Assembly: GCA_017427485.1 (NCBI GenBank)
Contig: JAFRSR010000058.1
Coordinates: forward strand, 1 to 36,171
Direction of reading: 5' to 3'
Length of the DNA stretch: 36,171 nt
Source: Kiritimatiellia bacterium
GTDB taxonomy: Bacteria > Verrucomicrobiota > Kiritimatiellia > RFP12 > UBA1067
Part shown: positions 1 to 7,501 of the stretch, in pieces
Numbering within the stretch: position 1 is the first letter of the stretch
Layout: every line of letters starts with the position of its first letter
The notes under the pieces: model-generated
What the model was told of the DNA's origin: nothing
The model's input: only the letters and a program-made list of their open reading frames with translations
Database searches by the model: none
Program-made: the position numbers and the translations under genes

Positions 1-40
1 CCTAACCACCAAACCACCTAACCACCAAACCACCTAACCA
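1..40 (+). repeat. 8-bp tandem repeat array 1 (before sctO)
   Basis: Five 8-bp units alternate CCTAACCA and CCAAACCA. The last base of the array is the A of the sctO start codon, so no Shine-Dalgarno sequence can be seen in the visible leader. The array is cut by the window edge and may extend upstream. It belongs to the same family as the arrays at 3405-3484, 5271-5358 and 5748-5851. Confidence 0.9.
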
Positions 41-513
41 TGTCCTACCTTCTCCAGCCTCTTTTGCGGATACGCACGATGCGCGAGGATCGCGCAAGCG
101 GCGAACTGTCCGCCGCCCGCCGCGAACTTGCGACGGCGGAGGCTGCGTTGGAGGCGCGCCGGCGAGATCTCGCCGCCTACGAGGAGACGAGGGAGGAGCG
201 TCGCGACCGAATCTACGACGCCATCATGGGCCGCGCCGTGAGCCGCGAGCAGATCGACCTCGCGAACGCAGGCGTCGCGCGGATCGACGAGGAGGGGGCG
301 CTCAAGGCGGACAACGTGGCACGCGCCGAGGCCGAGCGGAGGAGGCGCGAGGAAGCGGCTGCGGCTGCCCGGCAGAATCTTTTTCTAGCCACAAAGGACC
401 GGATGAAGATTGACGAACACAAGGGCGTGTGGCTTGCAGCCGAGGCGGCGGAAGAAGAGCTGCGCGCCGAGGGCGAACTTGAGGACTTTGTCGTGAGGAA
501 ACTGGAGATATAA
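40..513 (+). CDS. sctO: T3SS stalk protein SctO (YscO/FliJ-like)
   Basis: A 157-residue, almost wholly alpha-helical, charged protein rich in Ala, Arg and Glu, with long coiled-coil heptads between about residues 15 and 150. YscO/FliJ proteins form the stalk that enters the export ATPase ring and links it to the export gate; their usual length is about 150 residues. The start pattern (LLRIRTMREDRA) fits the family. Sequence identity in this family is low, so the call rests mainly on position, directly before a ruler-like gene and sctQ-R-S-T-U, and on size and helicity. The ATG is formed at the end of an 8-bp repeat array, and sctP begins two bases after the stop. Confidence 0.8.
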   Translation: MSYLLQPLLRIRTMREDRASGELSAARRELATAEAALEARRRDLAAYEETREERRDRIYDAIMGRAVSREQIDLANAGVARIDEEGALKADNVARAEAERRRREEAAAAARQNLFLATKDRMKIDEHKGVWLAAEAAEEELRAEGELEDFVVRKLEI

Positions 514-515
514 CC

Positions 516-2537
516 ATGGAAGGGATAACGTTCAACTTGGGGCTTGGCACGTCGCCGTTCGAGGTGACGATTGCCGACGCGTCGGGACTCGCGCCCCTTG
601 AACTCCCCCGTGCATTCGCCGTTGACCGGCAGCCGCCGCGACCGCCCTCGGGCGATGCGGTTTGCCGGTTTGAGGCCGCCCTGTCCGCCGGCGCGGCTCC
701 TGCGGACGCAAAGCAGGCGATTCAAATCTTACGCGGAATCGTCCCTACGCCTCCTGTTCCATCCGCTGAGCCGATTGTCACCGAAAGACCAGCTGCCGTT
801 GAAACTCCGGTTGTCGTTGAGCATCCAGTTGTTGCAGAGCGTCCAGTTGTTTCTGAAACACATGTAACTGTTGAGGTGCCCGTCATCGGCAAAACGCCGG
901 TTCCGGTAGCGATGTCGACCGTTGCGCCTTCCGCCAAGACGGTTGAGCTAGTTGCAAAACCCGATGTGGCAAGGGCGCCCTCGCCCTTGCAGCAAGGCCG
1001 AGGCGGCCTTGCCACACCGTACGCGCCTGGTTCGGCAATTGCCTCGGTTGTTGCCGCTAAATCCATAGTCACGGCTGAAACACCTGCCGTCGAGATCCCC
1101 GTCATCGTCGAGCGCCCAGTTGTTGTCAAAACGCCCGTCGCCGTTGAATCGCCCGTCATCGACAAAGTGCCGGTTCCAACAGAAACGCCGATCATCGAAC
1201 CTTCCGCCGAACCGATAAATCAGGTTGTTGGCATTGACGTTAAGAAGCCAGTTGCCATCGATCGGCCGGTTGTCAGTGAAACGCCAACCACCGTCGATCC
1301 TTCAGTTGTTGCAGCAAGGCCAGTTGCCGTTGACGCGCCTGTCGCCGTCGGACGGCCCGTTGTTGTCGAGACGCCTGTCGTCGTTGAACGCCCCGTGGTT
1401 GTCGAGACACCTGTCGCCGTCGAACGGCCCGTGGTTGTCGAGACGCCTGTTGCCGTCAAACGGCCCGTCGTTGTCGAGACGCCTGTTGCCGTTGATGTTC
1501 CCGTTATTGGCAAAGTGCCGGACTCAGCAGAGGTGCCGATTCGTGAATCTTCCTCCGAGCCGATAACTCAGGCCGTTGGCATTGACATTGAAAAGCCAGT
1601 TGTCATCGAGAGGCCAGTTGTTATTGAACGGCCGACCGTCATTGACACGCCAACTGTTGCCGCTCCTTCAGTCGGCGCTGAAGAGCCCATTGCCGTTGAT
1701 CGACCCATTGCCGTAGATCAGCCTGTTACCGTTGATCGGCCAACGCCTGAAGTTGTGCCAGCTGTTGCCAAGACGCCTGTCGCCGTCGAAATGCCTACCG
1801 GCGCCCAAACCGTTGTCGCAGCCAAAACACCTGTCGTCGAAATGCCCGTGGCCGTTGAGCGTCCGATAACTCAGGCCGTTGGCGTTGACGTTGAAAAATC
1901 GGTTGCCATCAAGCAGCCAGTTGCCATCGAGCGACCCGTCACAGTCGACACGCCAACTGTTGCCGCACCTTCTGTTGTCACTGAAGCGCCGGCAGCCGCC
2001 GAAGGGGCTGTCGTCGCCACGGAACAGCAAGAGCCACATGTCGTGTCTGCGCTGGCAACGTCGCCACGTGTTTCGGATAAGGAGGACAATGGCGAAGACC
2101 CTGAACCGTCGGCCGCGCGCATCCAGGCAGTGCCTGTCGCCGTCGCGCCTCCGGTCGCGGAGACTGCCGTCCCCGTCGCGCCGGAGGTCGCGGCCGCTGC
2201 GGCAGCGACGGCCCGCACGGAGGTCCTTGTCGAGACGGTCGAGAAGATCGTCGAGGCCGTTGCGGCGCAGATTGTCGTAACCCCCGCTCTCACGCATGGG
2301 GACGGCAATGTGCGCATCACGTTGAAGCCGACCGTGCTTGACGGTTCGGAAATCTCGTTGACCGCGAAAGACGGTGCGCTGACCGTCGCGATCGTGCCGA
2401 CGACGCCGGAAGCCGAACGTCTCGCCACCGCCGCGCTGCCACGCCTTGAAACTGCGCTCGCGGAGCATGTGCCCGCCTTCAGCCACGTCTCCGTTGCAAT
2501 CGGACAGAAGAAGGGAAGATCCAATGAAACCGCATGA
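516..2537 (+). CDS. sctP: T3SS needle-length ruler SctP (YscP/FliK-like) with Pro-Val repeats
   Basis: A 673-residue protein. Residues of about 85-520 are a low-complexity region of hexapeptide-like units of the type [RT]-P-V-[VA]-V-[ED]. Residues about 590-665 form a compact domain (GNVRITLKP, LTAKDGALTVAI, then a helix) that resembles the T3S4/FliK C-terminal substrate-specificity switch domain. YscP-type proteins measure needle length and then, through this domain, switch the SctU export gate from early to late substrates. The position between sctO and sctQ agrees. The gene is longer than typical YscP/FliK, and the extra length is repeat. A twin hairpin lies in frame at 965-1016, and four 36-bp repeats at 1353-1496. 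The stop overlaps the start of sctQ by 14 bases. Confidence 0.8.
   Translation: MEGITFNLGLGTSPFEVTIADASGLAPLELPRAFAVDRQPPRPPSGDAVCRFEAALSAGAAPADAKQAIQILRGIVPTPPVPSAEPIVTERPAAVETPVVVEHPVVAERPVVSETHVTVEVPVIGKTPVPVAMSTVAPSAKTVELVAKPDVARAPSPLQQGRGGLATPYAPGSAIASVVAAKSIVTAETPAVEIPVIVERPVVVKTPVAVESPVIDKVPVPTETPIIEPSAEPINQVVGIDVKKPVAIDRPVVSETPTTVDPSVVAARPVAVDAPVAVGRPVVVETPVVVERPVVVETPVAVERPVVVETPVAVKRPVVVETPVAVDVPVIGKVPDSAEVPIRESSSEPITQAVGIDIEKPVVIERPVVIERPTVIDTPTVAAPSVGAEEPIAVDRPIAVDQPVTVDRPTPEVVPAVAKTPVAVEMPTGAQTVVAAKTPVVEMPVAVERPITQAVGVDVEKSVAIKQPVAIERPVTVDTPTVAAPSVVTEAPAAAEGAVVATEQQEPHVVSALATSPRVSDKEDNGEDPEPSAARIQAVPVAVAPPVAETAVPVAPEVAAAAAATARTEVLVETVEKIVEAVAAQIVVTPALTHGDGNVRITLKPTVLDGSEISLTAKDGALTVAIVPTTPEAERLATAALPRLETALAEHVPAFSHVSVAIGQKKGRSNETA
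965..1016 (+). repeat. REP-like twin hairpin inside sctP
   Basis: A 52-bp element starts with TGTGGCAAGG and ends with its exact complement CCTTGCCACA. Inside are two consecutive perfect hairpins: GCAAGGGCG-ccct-CGCCCTTGC (969-990) and GCAAGGCCG-agg-CGGCCTTGC (992-1012). It is read in frame and encodes a Gly/Gln/Arg-rich stretch unlike the surrounding Pro-Val repeats. It looks like an inserted repetitive extragenic palindrome. Confidence 0.8.
1353..1496 (+). repeat. Four 36-bp in-frame tandem repeats in sctP
   Basis: Four consecutive 36-bp units (1353, 1389, 1425, 1461) each encode 12 residues of the form RPVVVETPVAVE with one or two changes. They are the most regular part of the ruler region and the likeliest site of copy-number change. 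Confidence 0.88.
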
Positions 2538-3390
2538 AATCCTTTCCATGCTTCCGCAGTGGGCGGACGCCGCGCCGGAGGCGCTTCTCGATTCCCCGGC
2601 ATGGGCGATGCCCTGTCGACTGGGCGAAGATTCCACCGTTCTCCGCACGGCCGACGTAAAGCCCTGCGACACGCTGAACCTTGCGGTGCTTCTCGACGGC
2701 GAGAGTCATGTTCTTTCCATTGCTGACTCGCCGCGCTTCACCGACATCCATGCGCTCTGGCCGTCGCGCGCGGATGTCCCGGAGCCGATCCTCCTTGCAC
2801 TCGTCGAGAAGGAATGCGGTCCCCTCCTCCAGCTCGTCGAGAACGCGGTGCGCCGTCAACTCAAGATCGAAGGTCTTGCCACGGAGGGACCTGATGCGCG
2901 AACGCTGTTCGCGCAGGTAAATGATGTCGTATTCGGCCTGACGCGCTCTTCGACGGTGGAGGCAGCCTTTGGACAGCTCCGCTTCATCGATTGCGCGCAC
3001 CAGGCCGTTCGCGACACGGTGCTGCCGTGCGAGACGGAGCTTGCGGCTTTTACGCTTCCAGCGGCCGACCTCGCGTCGCTTGCCGTGGGCGATGCGCTCC
3101 TTCTGCCGGAGGTCGGTACCGTTCCGCCGCGGCTTGTCGTCGACGGACGCTTCGTCGTGGACGAGAACGGCGTCCTGCCGTTCAAGGACGATGGCCGTCT
3201 CCGCGTCGTCGGAGTCGAAGCGCGCGCCATCACGTTGGGCGAGCTCTTCGACAGGGCGCAGGACCCGGTTGCAGAGAAGTCGGTGGAGCCGGCGCAACTT
3301 CGTCTCGTCGCCTCCGGCAGAACGGCCGCCTATGGTCGCTTCGAGCGACTTGCCTCCCATCCCGCCTTCATCGTTGAGTCTCTGTCATAG
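2524..3390 (+). CDS. sctQ: T3SS cytosolic sorting-platform (C-ring) protein SctQ
   Basis: A 288-residue protein whose last 80 or so residues look like a SpoA (SPOA/FliN-like) domain: hydrophobic strands around LASLAVGDALLLPEV, then LVVDGRFVVDENG and LRVVGVEA. SctQ forms the cytosolic sorting-platform pods with SctK, SctL and SctN that receive chaperone-bound cargo. The ATG at 2524 was chosen because it has an upstream GGGAAG motif, overlaps the end of sctP by 14 bases as expected for coupled genes, and gives a family-like length. An in-frame start further upstream (2446) would run deep inside sctP. Confidence 0.82.
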   Translation: MKPHEILSMLPQWADAAPEALLDSPAWAMPCRLGEDSTVLRTADVKPCDTLNLAVLLDGESHVLSIADSPRFTDIHALWPSRADVPEPILLALVEKECGPLLQLVENAVRRQLKIEGLATEGPDARTLFAQVNDVVFGLTRSSTVEAAFGQLRFIDCAHQAVRDTVLPCETELAAFTLPAADLASLAVGDALLLPEVGTVPPRLVVDGRFVVDENGVLPFKDDGRLRVVGVEARAITLGELFDRAQDPVAEKSVEPAQLRLVASGRTAAYGRFERLASHPAFIVESLS

Positions 3391-3404
3391 TGGAGGGCAT
3401 TCTA

Positions 3405-3484
3405 CAACCACCCAACCACCTAACCACCTAACTACCCAACTACCCAACCACCTAACCACCTAACCACCCAACCACCCAACCACA
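3405..3484 (+). repeat. 8-bp tandem repeat array 2 (between sctQ and sctR)
   Basis: Ten consecutive 8-bp units of the form [CT]AAC[CT]ACC. They fill nearly all of the 102-bp sctQ-sctR gap and end eight bases before the sctR ATG. Units with T at the first position create TAA stops in rotating frames because 8 is not a multiple of 3. No Shine-Dalgarno sequence is visible before sctR. Confidence 0.92.
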
Positions 3485-3492
3485 CAAACGCC

Positions 3493-4236
3493 ATGTTCCA
3501 GACAGACCCGTTTTCACTGATCATCCTCCTGGTAGGGCTTTCGCTCCTGCCGTTCGTCGCGATGGTGGCGACGAGCTACCTCAAGATCGTCGTCGTGATG
3601 TCGCTCATCCGCAATGCGCTCGGAATACAGTCGATACCGCCGAACATGGTCATCAACGCGCTTGCGATGATCCTGACGTTCTACATCATGGCGCCCGTGG
3701 CGTCTGAGGCATGGAACATCGCGAAAACCGAATTGGCAAAGCCCCGCCAGGCCGTCGCCGGCGCACCCGCCCCGGCCGCCGCAGGCGCTCCTGCCCCGAC
3801 CGCCGCCGCGCAGTCCGCGAAGGGACCGACCGACGGATGGTGGTTCGAGACGGACACCATCTCGAAGGCCGCAGAGCCGTTTCGCGTTTTTCTGGCGAAA
3901 CACACTTCGGACCGGGAACGGGCTTTCTTCGTGAACACGGCCGAACGCCTTTGGGCAAAGAACGAAGACGAACCGGCGGCGGTCGATCCGGATAGCTTCT
4001 ACATCCTGATCCCCTCGTTTTGCGTCTCGGAACTGACCAAGGCGTTCCAGATCGGCTTCCTCGTCTACCTGCCGTTCATAGCGATTGACATCATCGTCTC
4101 GAACATCCTCCTTGCGATGGGAATGATGATGGTCTCGCCGGTGACGATATCGCTTCCGTTCAAGCTGCTCCTGTTCGTGATGGTCAACGGCTGGACGCTC
4201 CTCATCCAGGGCCTCATCAGGGGGTACGTGATATGA
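3493..4236 (+). CDS. sctR: T3SS export-gate protein SctR (YscR/FliP family)
   Basis: A 247-residue membrane protein. It has an N-terminal hydrophobic segment, the family-typical stretch VATSYLKIVVVMSLIRNALG, and C-terminal segments around FLVYLPFIAIDIIVSNILLAMGM and SPVTISLPFKLLLFV. SctR forms the core of the export gate with SctS and SctT. It is longer than the usual 215-220 residues because of an Ala/Pro-rich insertion (about residues 85-115, APAPAAAGAPAP) in the loop after the second membrane segment. The last bases overlap sctS (ATGA). Confidence 0.96.
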   Translation: MFQTDPFSLIILLVGLSLLPFVAMVATSYLKIVVVMSLIRNALGIQSIPPNMVINALAMILTFYIMAPVASEAWNIAKTELAKPRQAVAGAPAPAAAGAPAPTAAAQSAKGPTDGWWFETDTISKAAEPFRVFLAKHTSDRERAFFVNTAERLWAKNEDEPAAVDPDSFYILIPSFCVSELTKAFQIGFLVYLPFIAIDIIVSNILLAMGMMMVSPVTISLPFKLLLFVMVNGWTLLIQGLIRGYVI

Positions 4237-4499
4237 GCCAGGCGCAGCTTCTGGACTATGCGCAGACGTGCCTGCTCCTCGTCCTGCGGCTTTCGCTCAT
4301 CCCGATCCTCGTCGCGACGGTGATCGGCATCCTCGTGTCGCTCCTGCAGGCTCTCACGCAGATCCAGGAGCAGACGCTCGGATTCGCCGTGAAGCTGATT
4401 GCGATCTCCCTCACGCTCCTCGCCTGCGCCTCGTGGATCGGCTCCTCGCTGCTCCTGTACACGCAGGACATCTTCACCCACTTCGCGCTGCTCCGCTGA
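4233..4499 (+). CDS. sctS: T3SS export-gate protein SctS (YscS/FliQ family)
   Basis: An 88-residue protein with two membrane helices (about residues 14-38 and 50-75) and the family pattern LSLIPILVATVIGILVSLLQ followed by TQIQEQTLGFAVK. SctS subunits wrap the SctR/SctT core of the export gate. Length is typical (86-90). It overlaps sctR by four bases (ATGA) and sctT by one base (TGATG), so the three gate proteins are probably translationally coupled. Confidence 0.96.
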   Translation: MSQAQLLDYAQTCLLLVLRLSLIPILVATVIGILVSLLQALTQIQEQTLGFAVKLIAISLTLLACASWIGSSLLLYTQDIFTHFALLR

Positions 4500-5278
4500 T
4501 GCCCTACATCGAGTTCCATAGATGGATCCTGGCGGCGGTGCTCGCGATGGCGAGGTTCGGCGGGGCGTTCGCCATCTGCCCCGCGCTGACCGAGAGCATG
4601 ATTCCGGGCATCGCGAGAAGGGCGGCGGTGCTGGGCTTCTCGTGCCTCGCGATACCGTTCGTCAAGGGCGCCATGCCGCCGGGCGAGCCGAGCGTCTGGA
4701 TGTTCGCGTTTCTCGCGTTCAAGGAGGCGCTCATCGGTTTTCTCATCGGGTTCTTCGCGGCGATTCCGTTCTGGATCGCGGAGAACATCGGAAACTTCAT
4801 CGACAACCAGCGTGGCGCGACGATGGGAGAGGTGTATTCGCCGCTTTCGGGGACGCAGGTCTCGACGACGGGCATATTCTTCACGCAGCTCGTCTCGACG
4901 CTCTTCTTCGTGGGCGGCGCGGTGCTCGTGTTCCTCGGCGCGCTCTATGCCAGCTACTCGCTCTGGCCGGTCTTTTCCGAGGGCGTCTCGTTTGCGCCGG
5001 ACGCGCCGAAGCACATCCTCGGGTCCCTTGACGGGATGCTGCGCGCGACGGTCGTCATCGCGGCGCCGGTCATCATCATCATGTTCCTCGCCACGCTGGG
5101 GCTGGGGCTCGTCAACCGCACGGCCCCGCAGCTCAACGTGTTCTTCCTCTCCATGCCGGTCAAGTCCGCGCTTGGCATCGCCATGCTCGTCATCTACCTG
5201 CCGTTCATCATGGACATGCTGATGTACACGAAGGAAGGCGCGATCCTCGGTCCGGTGAGACTGCTGTTAAGTGGTTAG
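4499..5278 (+). CDS. sctT: T3SS export-gate protein SctT (YscT/FliR family)
   Basis: A 259-residue polytopic membrane protein that begins MPYIEFHRWILAAVLAMAR. It contains the family motif ENIGNFIDNQRGATMGEVYSP (about residues 97-117) and ends with the typical SALGIAMLVIYLPFIMDML segment. SctT is the third core gate component and contacts SctU. The ATG at 4499 was preferred to an upstream in-frame start at 4268 because it overlaps the sctS stop and gives the usual length. The final codons (AGT GGT TAG) lie within the first unit of the inverted 8-bp array, so the repeat supplies the stop codon. Confidence 0.96.
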   Translation: MPYIEFHRWILAAVLAMARFGGAFAICPALTESMIPGIARRAAVLGFSCLAIPFVKGAMPPGEPSVWMFAFLAFKEALIGFLIGFFAAIPFWIAENIGNFIDNQRGATMGEVYSPLSGTQVSTTGIFFTQLVSTLFFVGGAVLVFLGALYASYSLWPVFSEGVSFAPDAPKHILGSLDGMLRATVVIAAPVIIIMFLATLGLGLVNRTAPQLNVFFLSMPVKSALGIAMLVIYLPFIMDMLMYTKEGAILGPVRLLLSG

Positions 5279-5358
5279 GTGGTTAGGTGGTTAGGTGGTT
5301 AGGTGGTTAGGTGGTTAGGTGGTTAGGTGGTTAGGTGGTTGAGAGGTTAGGTTGTTAG
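5271..5358 (+). repeat. 8-bp tandem repeat array 3 (inverted orientation, after sctT)
   Basis: Eleven 8-bp units, eight of them perfect GTGGTTAG (5271-5334), then three variants. This is the reverse complement of the unit in the other three arrays. With the array at 5748-5851 it forms a long inverted repeat around the four-helix-bundle gene. It supplies the stop codon of sctT (5276-5278). Confidence 0.93.
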
Positions 5359-5377
5359 GCAAAAGAAGGAATTTGAT

Positions 5378-5758
5378 ATGGCAACGGTCGACAATTTTGA
5401 GGAGTTGGACGTCTGGAAACTCGCAAGGGTTTTGACCGGGAAGGTGTATCGACTTTCACGGCTGGGGCTGTTTGCAAAGGACTATGGATTTCGCGATCAG
5501 ATTTGTCGTGCGGCAGTATCTATAGTTTCCAATATCGCAGAGGGATTCGAACGGCGCTCAAAGAATCAATTCCTGCAGTTTCTTGATATTGCTAATGGAT
5601 CTGCGGGAGAACTTCGTGCGCAGTTGTACATAGCGTTTGATCTTGGCTATATTGACGAGCCCCAGTTTCAGGATGCTTTTCGTGATGTTGTCTCCATTGG
5701 AAAGAAGCTAACAGCTCTCATCAAATATCTAAAAAACCACCGCCCCCCAACCACCTAA
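5378..5758 (+). CDS. Four-helix-bundle protein (23S rRNA intervening-sequence protein family)
   Basis: A 126-residue helical protein with the family hallmarks: LDVWKLARVL near the start, FRDQICRAAVSIVSNIAEGFERRS in the centre (about residues 48-71), then FLQFLDIANGSAGELRAQL. This family (S23 / TIGR02436-like) is best known from open reading frames in intervening sequences of 23S rRNA genes, and also includes relatives of diversity-generating-retroelement accessory proteins. Its biochemical role is not settled. It lies inside the sct operon between sctT and sctU, where no T3SS gene is expected. Its bases are AT-richer than its neighbours, which suggests transfer. It has an AGAAGGA ribosome site, and its last codons (PPTT, stop) come from the flanking repeat array. 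Confidence 0.9.
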   Translation: MATVDNFEELDVWKLARVLTGKVYRLSRLGLFAKDYGFRDQICRAAVSIVSNIAEGFERRSKNQFLQFLDIANGSAGELRAQLYIAFDLGYIDEPQFQDAFRDVVSIGKKLTALIKYLKNHRPPTT

Positions 5759-5851
5759 CCACCCAACCACCCAACCACCTAACCACCCACCCCCCCAACC
5801 ACCCAACCACCTAACCACCTAACCACCTAACCACCTAACTACCTAACCATC
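5748..5851 (+). repeat. 8-bp tandem repeat array 4 (before sctU)
   Basis: Thirteen 8-bp units of the form [CT]AACCACC with a few variants (one CACCCCCC). They contain the stop codon of the four-helix-bundle gene (5756-5758) and end one base before the sctU ATG. No Shine-Dalgarno sequence is visible. The array is complementary to that at 5271-5358. Confidence 0.93.
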
Positions 5852-5852
5852 C

Positions 5853-6953
5853 ATGGCTGATAGCGCTGGAGAGAAGACCGAGATGCCGACGCCCAAGAAG
5901 CTGCGCGACGCGCGGCAGAAGGGGCAGGTGTGTTCCTCGAAGGACATCACTTCGACGGCCATCCTCATCGTGCTGTTCGCGCTCCTTGCCTGGACGGGCA
6001 CCGCGCTCATGGACGACGCGGAGAATCTTCTCAGGTTCCTCTCAGGCGCAATCGCGCTGAACGGCGTGGGCGACGTGAGGGAAGCGTCCAAGATGGCGGC
6101 GATTATCATCTGCAAGCACTCCTTCATTTTCGTGATCGTGGCGGCGGTCATCGGCGTTGCCGGGAATGTGGCGCAGATCGGCTTCCTCTTCACCATCGAG
6201 CCGATCATTCCCAAGCTGGAGAAGCTCAATCCCGTCGAGGGCTCGAAGAAGATCTTTTCGATGAAGAACCTCTTCGAGTTCCTGAAGAACGTCGTGAAGG
6301 TGTGCTTCCTCGGCTATCTTCTCTACAAGATCATCTGGGCGAGCGTGCCGGAACTGCTCACGATGTGCTACGGTACGGTGGGCGACATCTTCCCGTGCCT
6401 CAAGCTGATGCTGAAACGCCTCGCCGTCTATACCGCCTTCGGGTATATCGTGATCGCCATCGTGGACCGGCTCTTCCAGGGGCGGAACTTCACCAAGCAG
6501 ATGATGATGACGAAGGACGAGGTGAAGCGCGAATACAAGGAAATGGAGGGTTCCGCCGAGGTCAAGCAGCAGCAACGGCAGTTCCGCGACGAAATCATGA
6601 ACAGTTCCGACCCCGCGGCGGCGGCGAAGAAGTCGAACGTGGTCGTGACGAACCCGACCCATCTCGCCGTCGGCATCCGCTACAAGGCCGACGAGGCGCC
6701 GCTTCCGCGCATCTGCGCGCTCGGCGCCGGGGAGACGGCGAAGATCATCCGCGAGACCGCCCTCGCGGAGGGCATTCCCGTCATGGAGGACCGCCCGCTC
6801 GCCCGTGCGCTCTACGCCGAAGGCAAGCTGGAGGAATTCATCCCCGATTCGCTCATTGAACCCATCGCAGAGGTCCTGAAATGGGCCAAGCAGATTCAGG
6901 ACGCCCGCAAGGAAGAGGAGGAACTCGACAGCGTCACGCTGGAGGACTTATGA
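5853..6953 (+). CDS. sctU: T3SS export-gate switch protein SctU (YscU/FlhB family)
   Basis: A 366-residue protein that begins ADSAGEKTEMPTPKKLRDAR, the standard family opening, followed by four membrane segments (to about residue 210) and a cytosolic domain. The autocleavage motif NPTH is at residues 267-270 (VVVTNPTHLAVGIRY). Cleavage between N and P, with SctP, switches export from needle to translocator and effector substrates. An acidic tail follows. The ATG follows the 8-bp repeat array directly. The stop overlaps the start of the sigma-factor gene (ATGA), which ties sigma-factor translation to the end of the secretion operon. Confidence 0.97.
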   Translation: MADSAGEKTEMPTPKKLRDARQKGQVCSSKDITSTAILIVLFALLAWTGTALMDDAENLLRFLSGAIALNGVGDVREASKMAAIIICKHSFIFVIVAAVIGVAGNVAQIGFLFTIEPIIPKLEKLNPVEGSKKIFSMKNLFEFLKNVVKVCFLGYLLYKIIWASVPELLTMCYGTVGDIFPCLKLMLKRLAVYTAFGYIVIAIVDRLFQGRNFTKQMMMTKDEVKREYKEMEGSAEVKQQQRQFRDEIMNSSDPAAAAKKSNVVVTNPTHLAVGIRYKADEAPLPRICALGAGETAKIIRETALAEGIPVMEDRPLARALYAEGKLEEFIPDSLIEPIAEVLKWAKQIQDARKEEEELDSVTLEDL

Positions 6954-7501
6954 ACATCGAAGAACTCTACCGCGCAATTGCGCCGAGGCTGACGAACTGG
7001 CTTGTCGCCAGCGGCAGCTCCTACCATGAGGCGTGCGACCTCGTCCAGAACACGTTTCTGAAGATCTGGAAGATGCGCGACGACCTGCGCGACGACGAAA
7101 GCGCCGTCTCCGGCCTCGCGTTCACCATCGCGCGCAACCTCCGCAAGAACCTCGCCCGCGACAACGCGCGGCTGACGTTCGTCGGGGAAATTCGCGATGC
7201 GGACGAGGACGAGCCCGGCGGCGCAAGCGCGGACGGGGAGAGTCTGGCCACGCGACTCTCAACGGCCGACAACGGGCAGTCGGGTTCCGACACGGAATAC
7301 CTGCGCCGCCGCCTCACGGCTGCGTTTGCGAAGCTTCCGCCCATCCTGCGCGAGGCCTACACGCTCTTCCAGATCGGCGAGATGTCGATACGCGACATCG
7401 CAAATCAGACGGGAGTGAGCGAAAATCTCGTGAAAGTGCGAATCTTCCGCGCCAAGGAAAAACTCAGGGAGATTCTTGCCGATTTGCGTGTAACCTATTA
7501 G
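6950..7501 (+). CDS. ECF-type RNA polymerase sigma factor, candidate T3SS effector regulator
   Basis: A 183-residue sigma-70-family protein with region 2 (about residues 10-75: YHEACDLVQNTFLKIWKMRDDL, LAFTIARNLRKNLARDN) and region 4 (about 125-178: FAKLPPILREAYTLFQIGEMSIRDIANQTGVSENLVKVRIFRAKEKLRE, a clear helix-turn-helix). It lacks regions 1.1 and 3, as ECF factors do. The acidic Gly/Ser linker between the regions is long. The ATG at 6950 overlaps the sctU stop. Seven related promoter-like blocks lie downstream, before the effectors. The first overlaps the last codons of this gene, which suggests that this factor drives them. HrpL and BtrS are known ECF factors that run T3SS regulons. Confidence 0.92.
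   Translation: MNIEELYRAIAPRLTNWLVASGSSYHEACDLVQNTFLKIWKMRDDLRDDESAVSGLAFTIARNLRKNLARDNARLTFVGEIRDADEDEPGGASADGESLATRLSTADNGQSGSDTEYLRRRLTAAFAKLPPILREAYTLFQIGEMSIRDIANQTGVSENLVKVRIFRAKEKLREILADLRVTY

Noticed and set aside
722..1513. Minus-strand Thr/Gly-rich frames opposite sctP
   Set aside because: They are the complement of the Pro-Val repeats and only mirror the repeat.
5378..5758. Transposase or inserted 23S rRNA segment
   Set aside because: The protein is a clear four-helix-bundle family member, and no rRNA-like sequence flanks it.
1..5851. 8-bp arrays as CRISPR or telomere-like sequence
   Set aside because: There are no spacers, the units are too short for CRISPR, and the arrays lie inside an operon, not at a replicon end.
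40..6953. Flagellar export genes (fliJ, fliK, fliN, fliP, fliQ, fliR, flhB)
   Set aside because: The homologous families are shared, but the O-P-Q-R-S-T-U order and the adjoining chaperone and effector island without any flagellar structural gene point to an injectisome.
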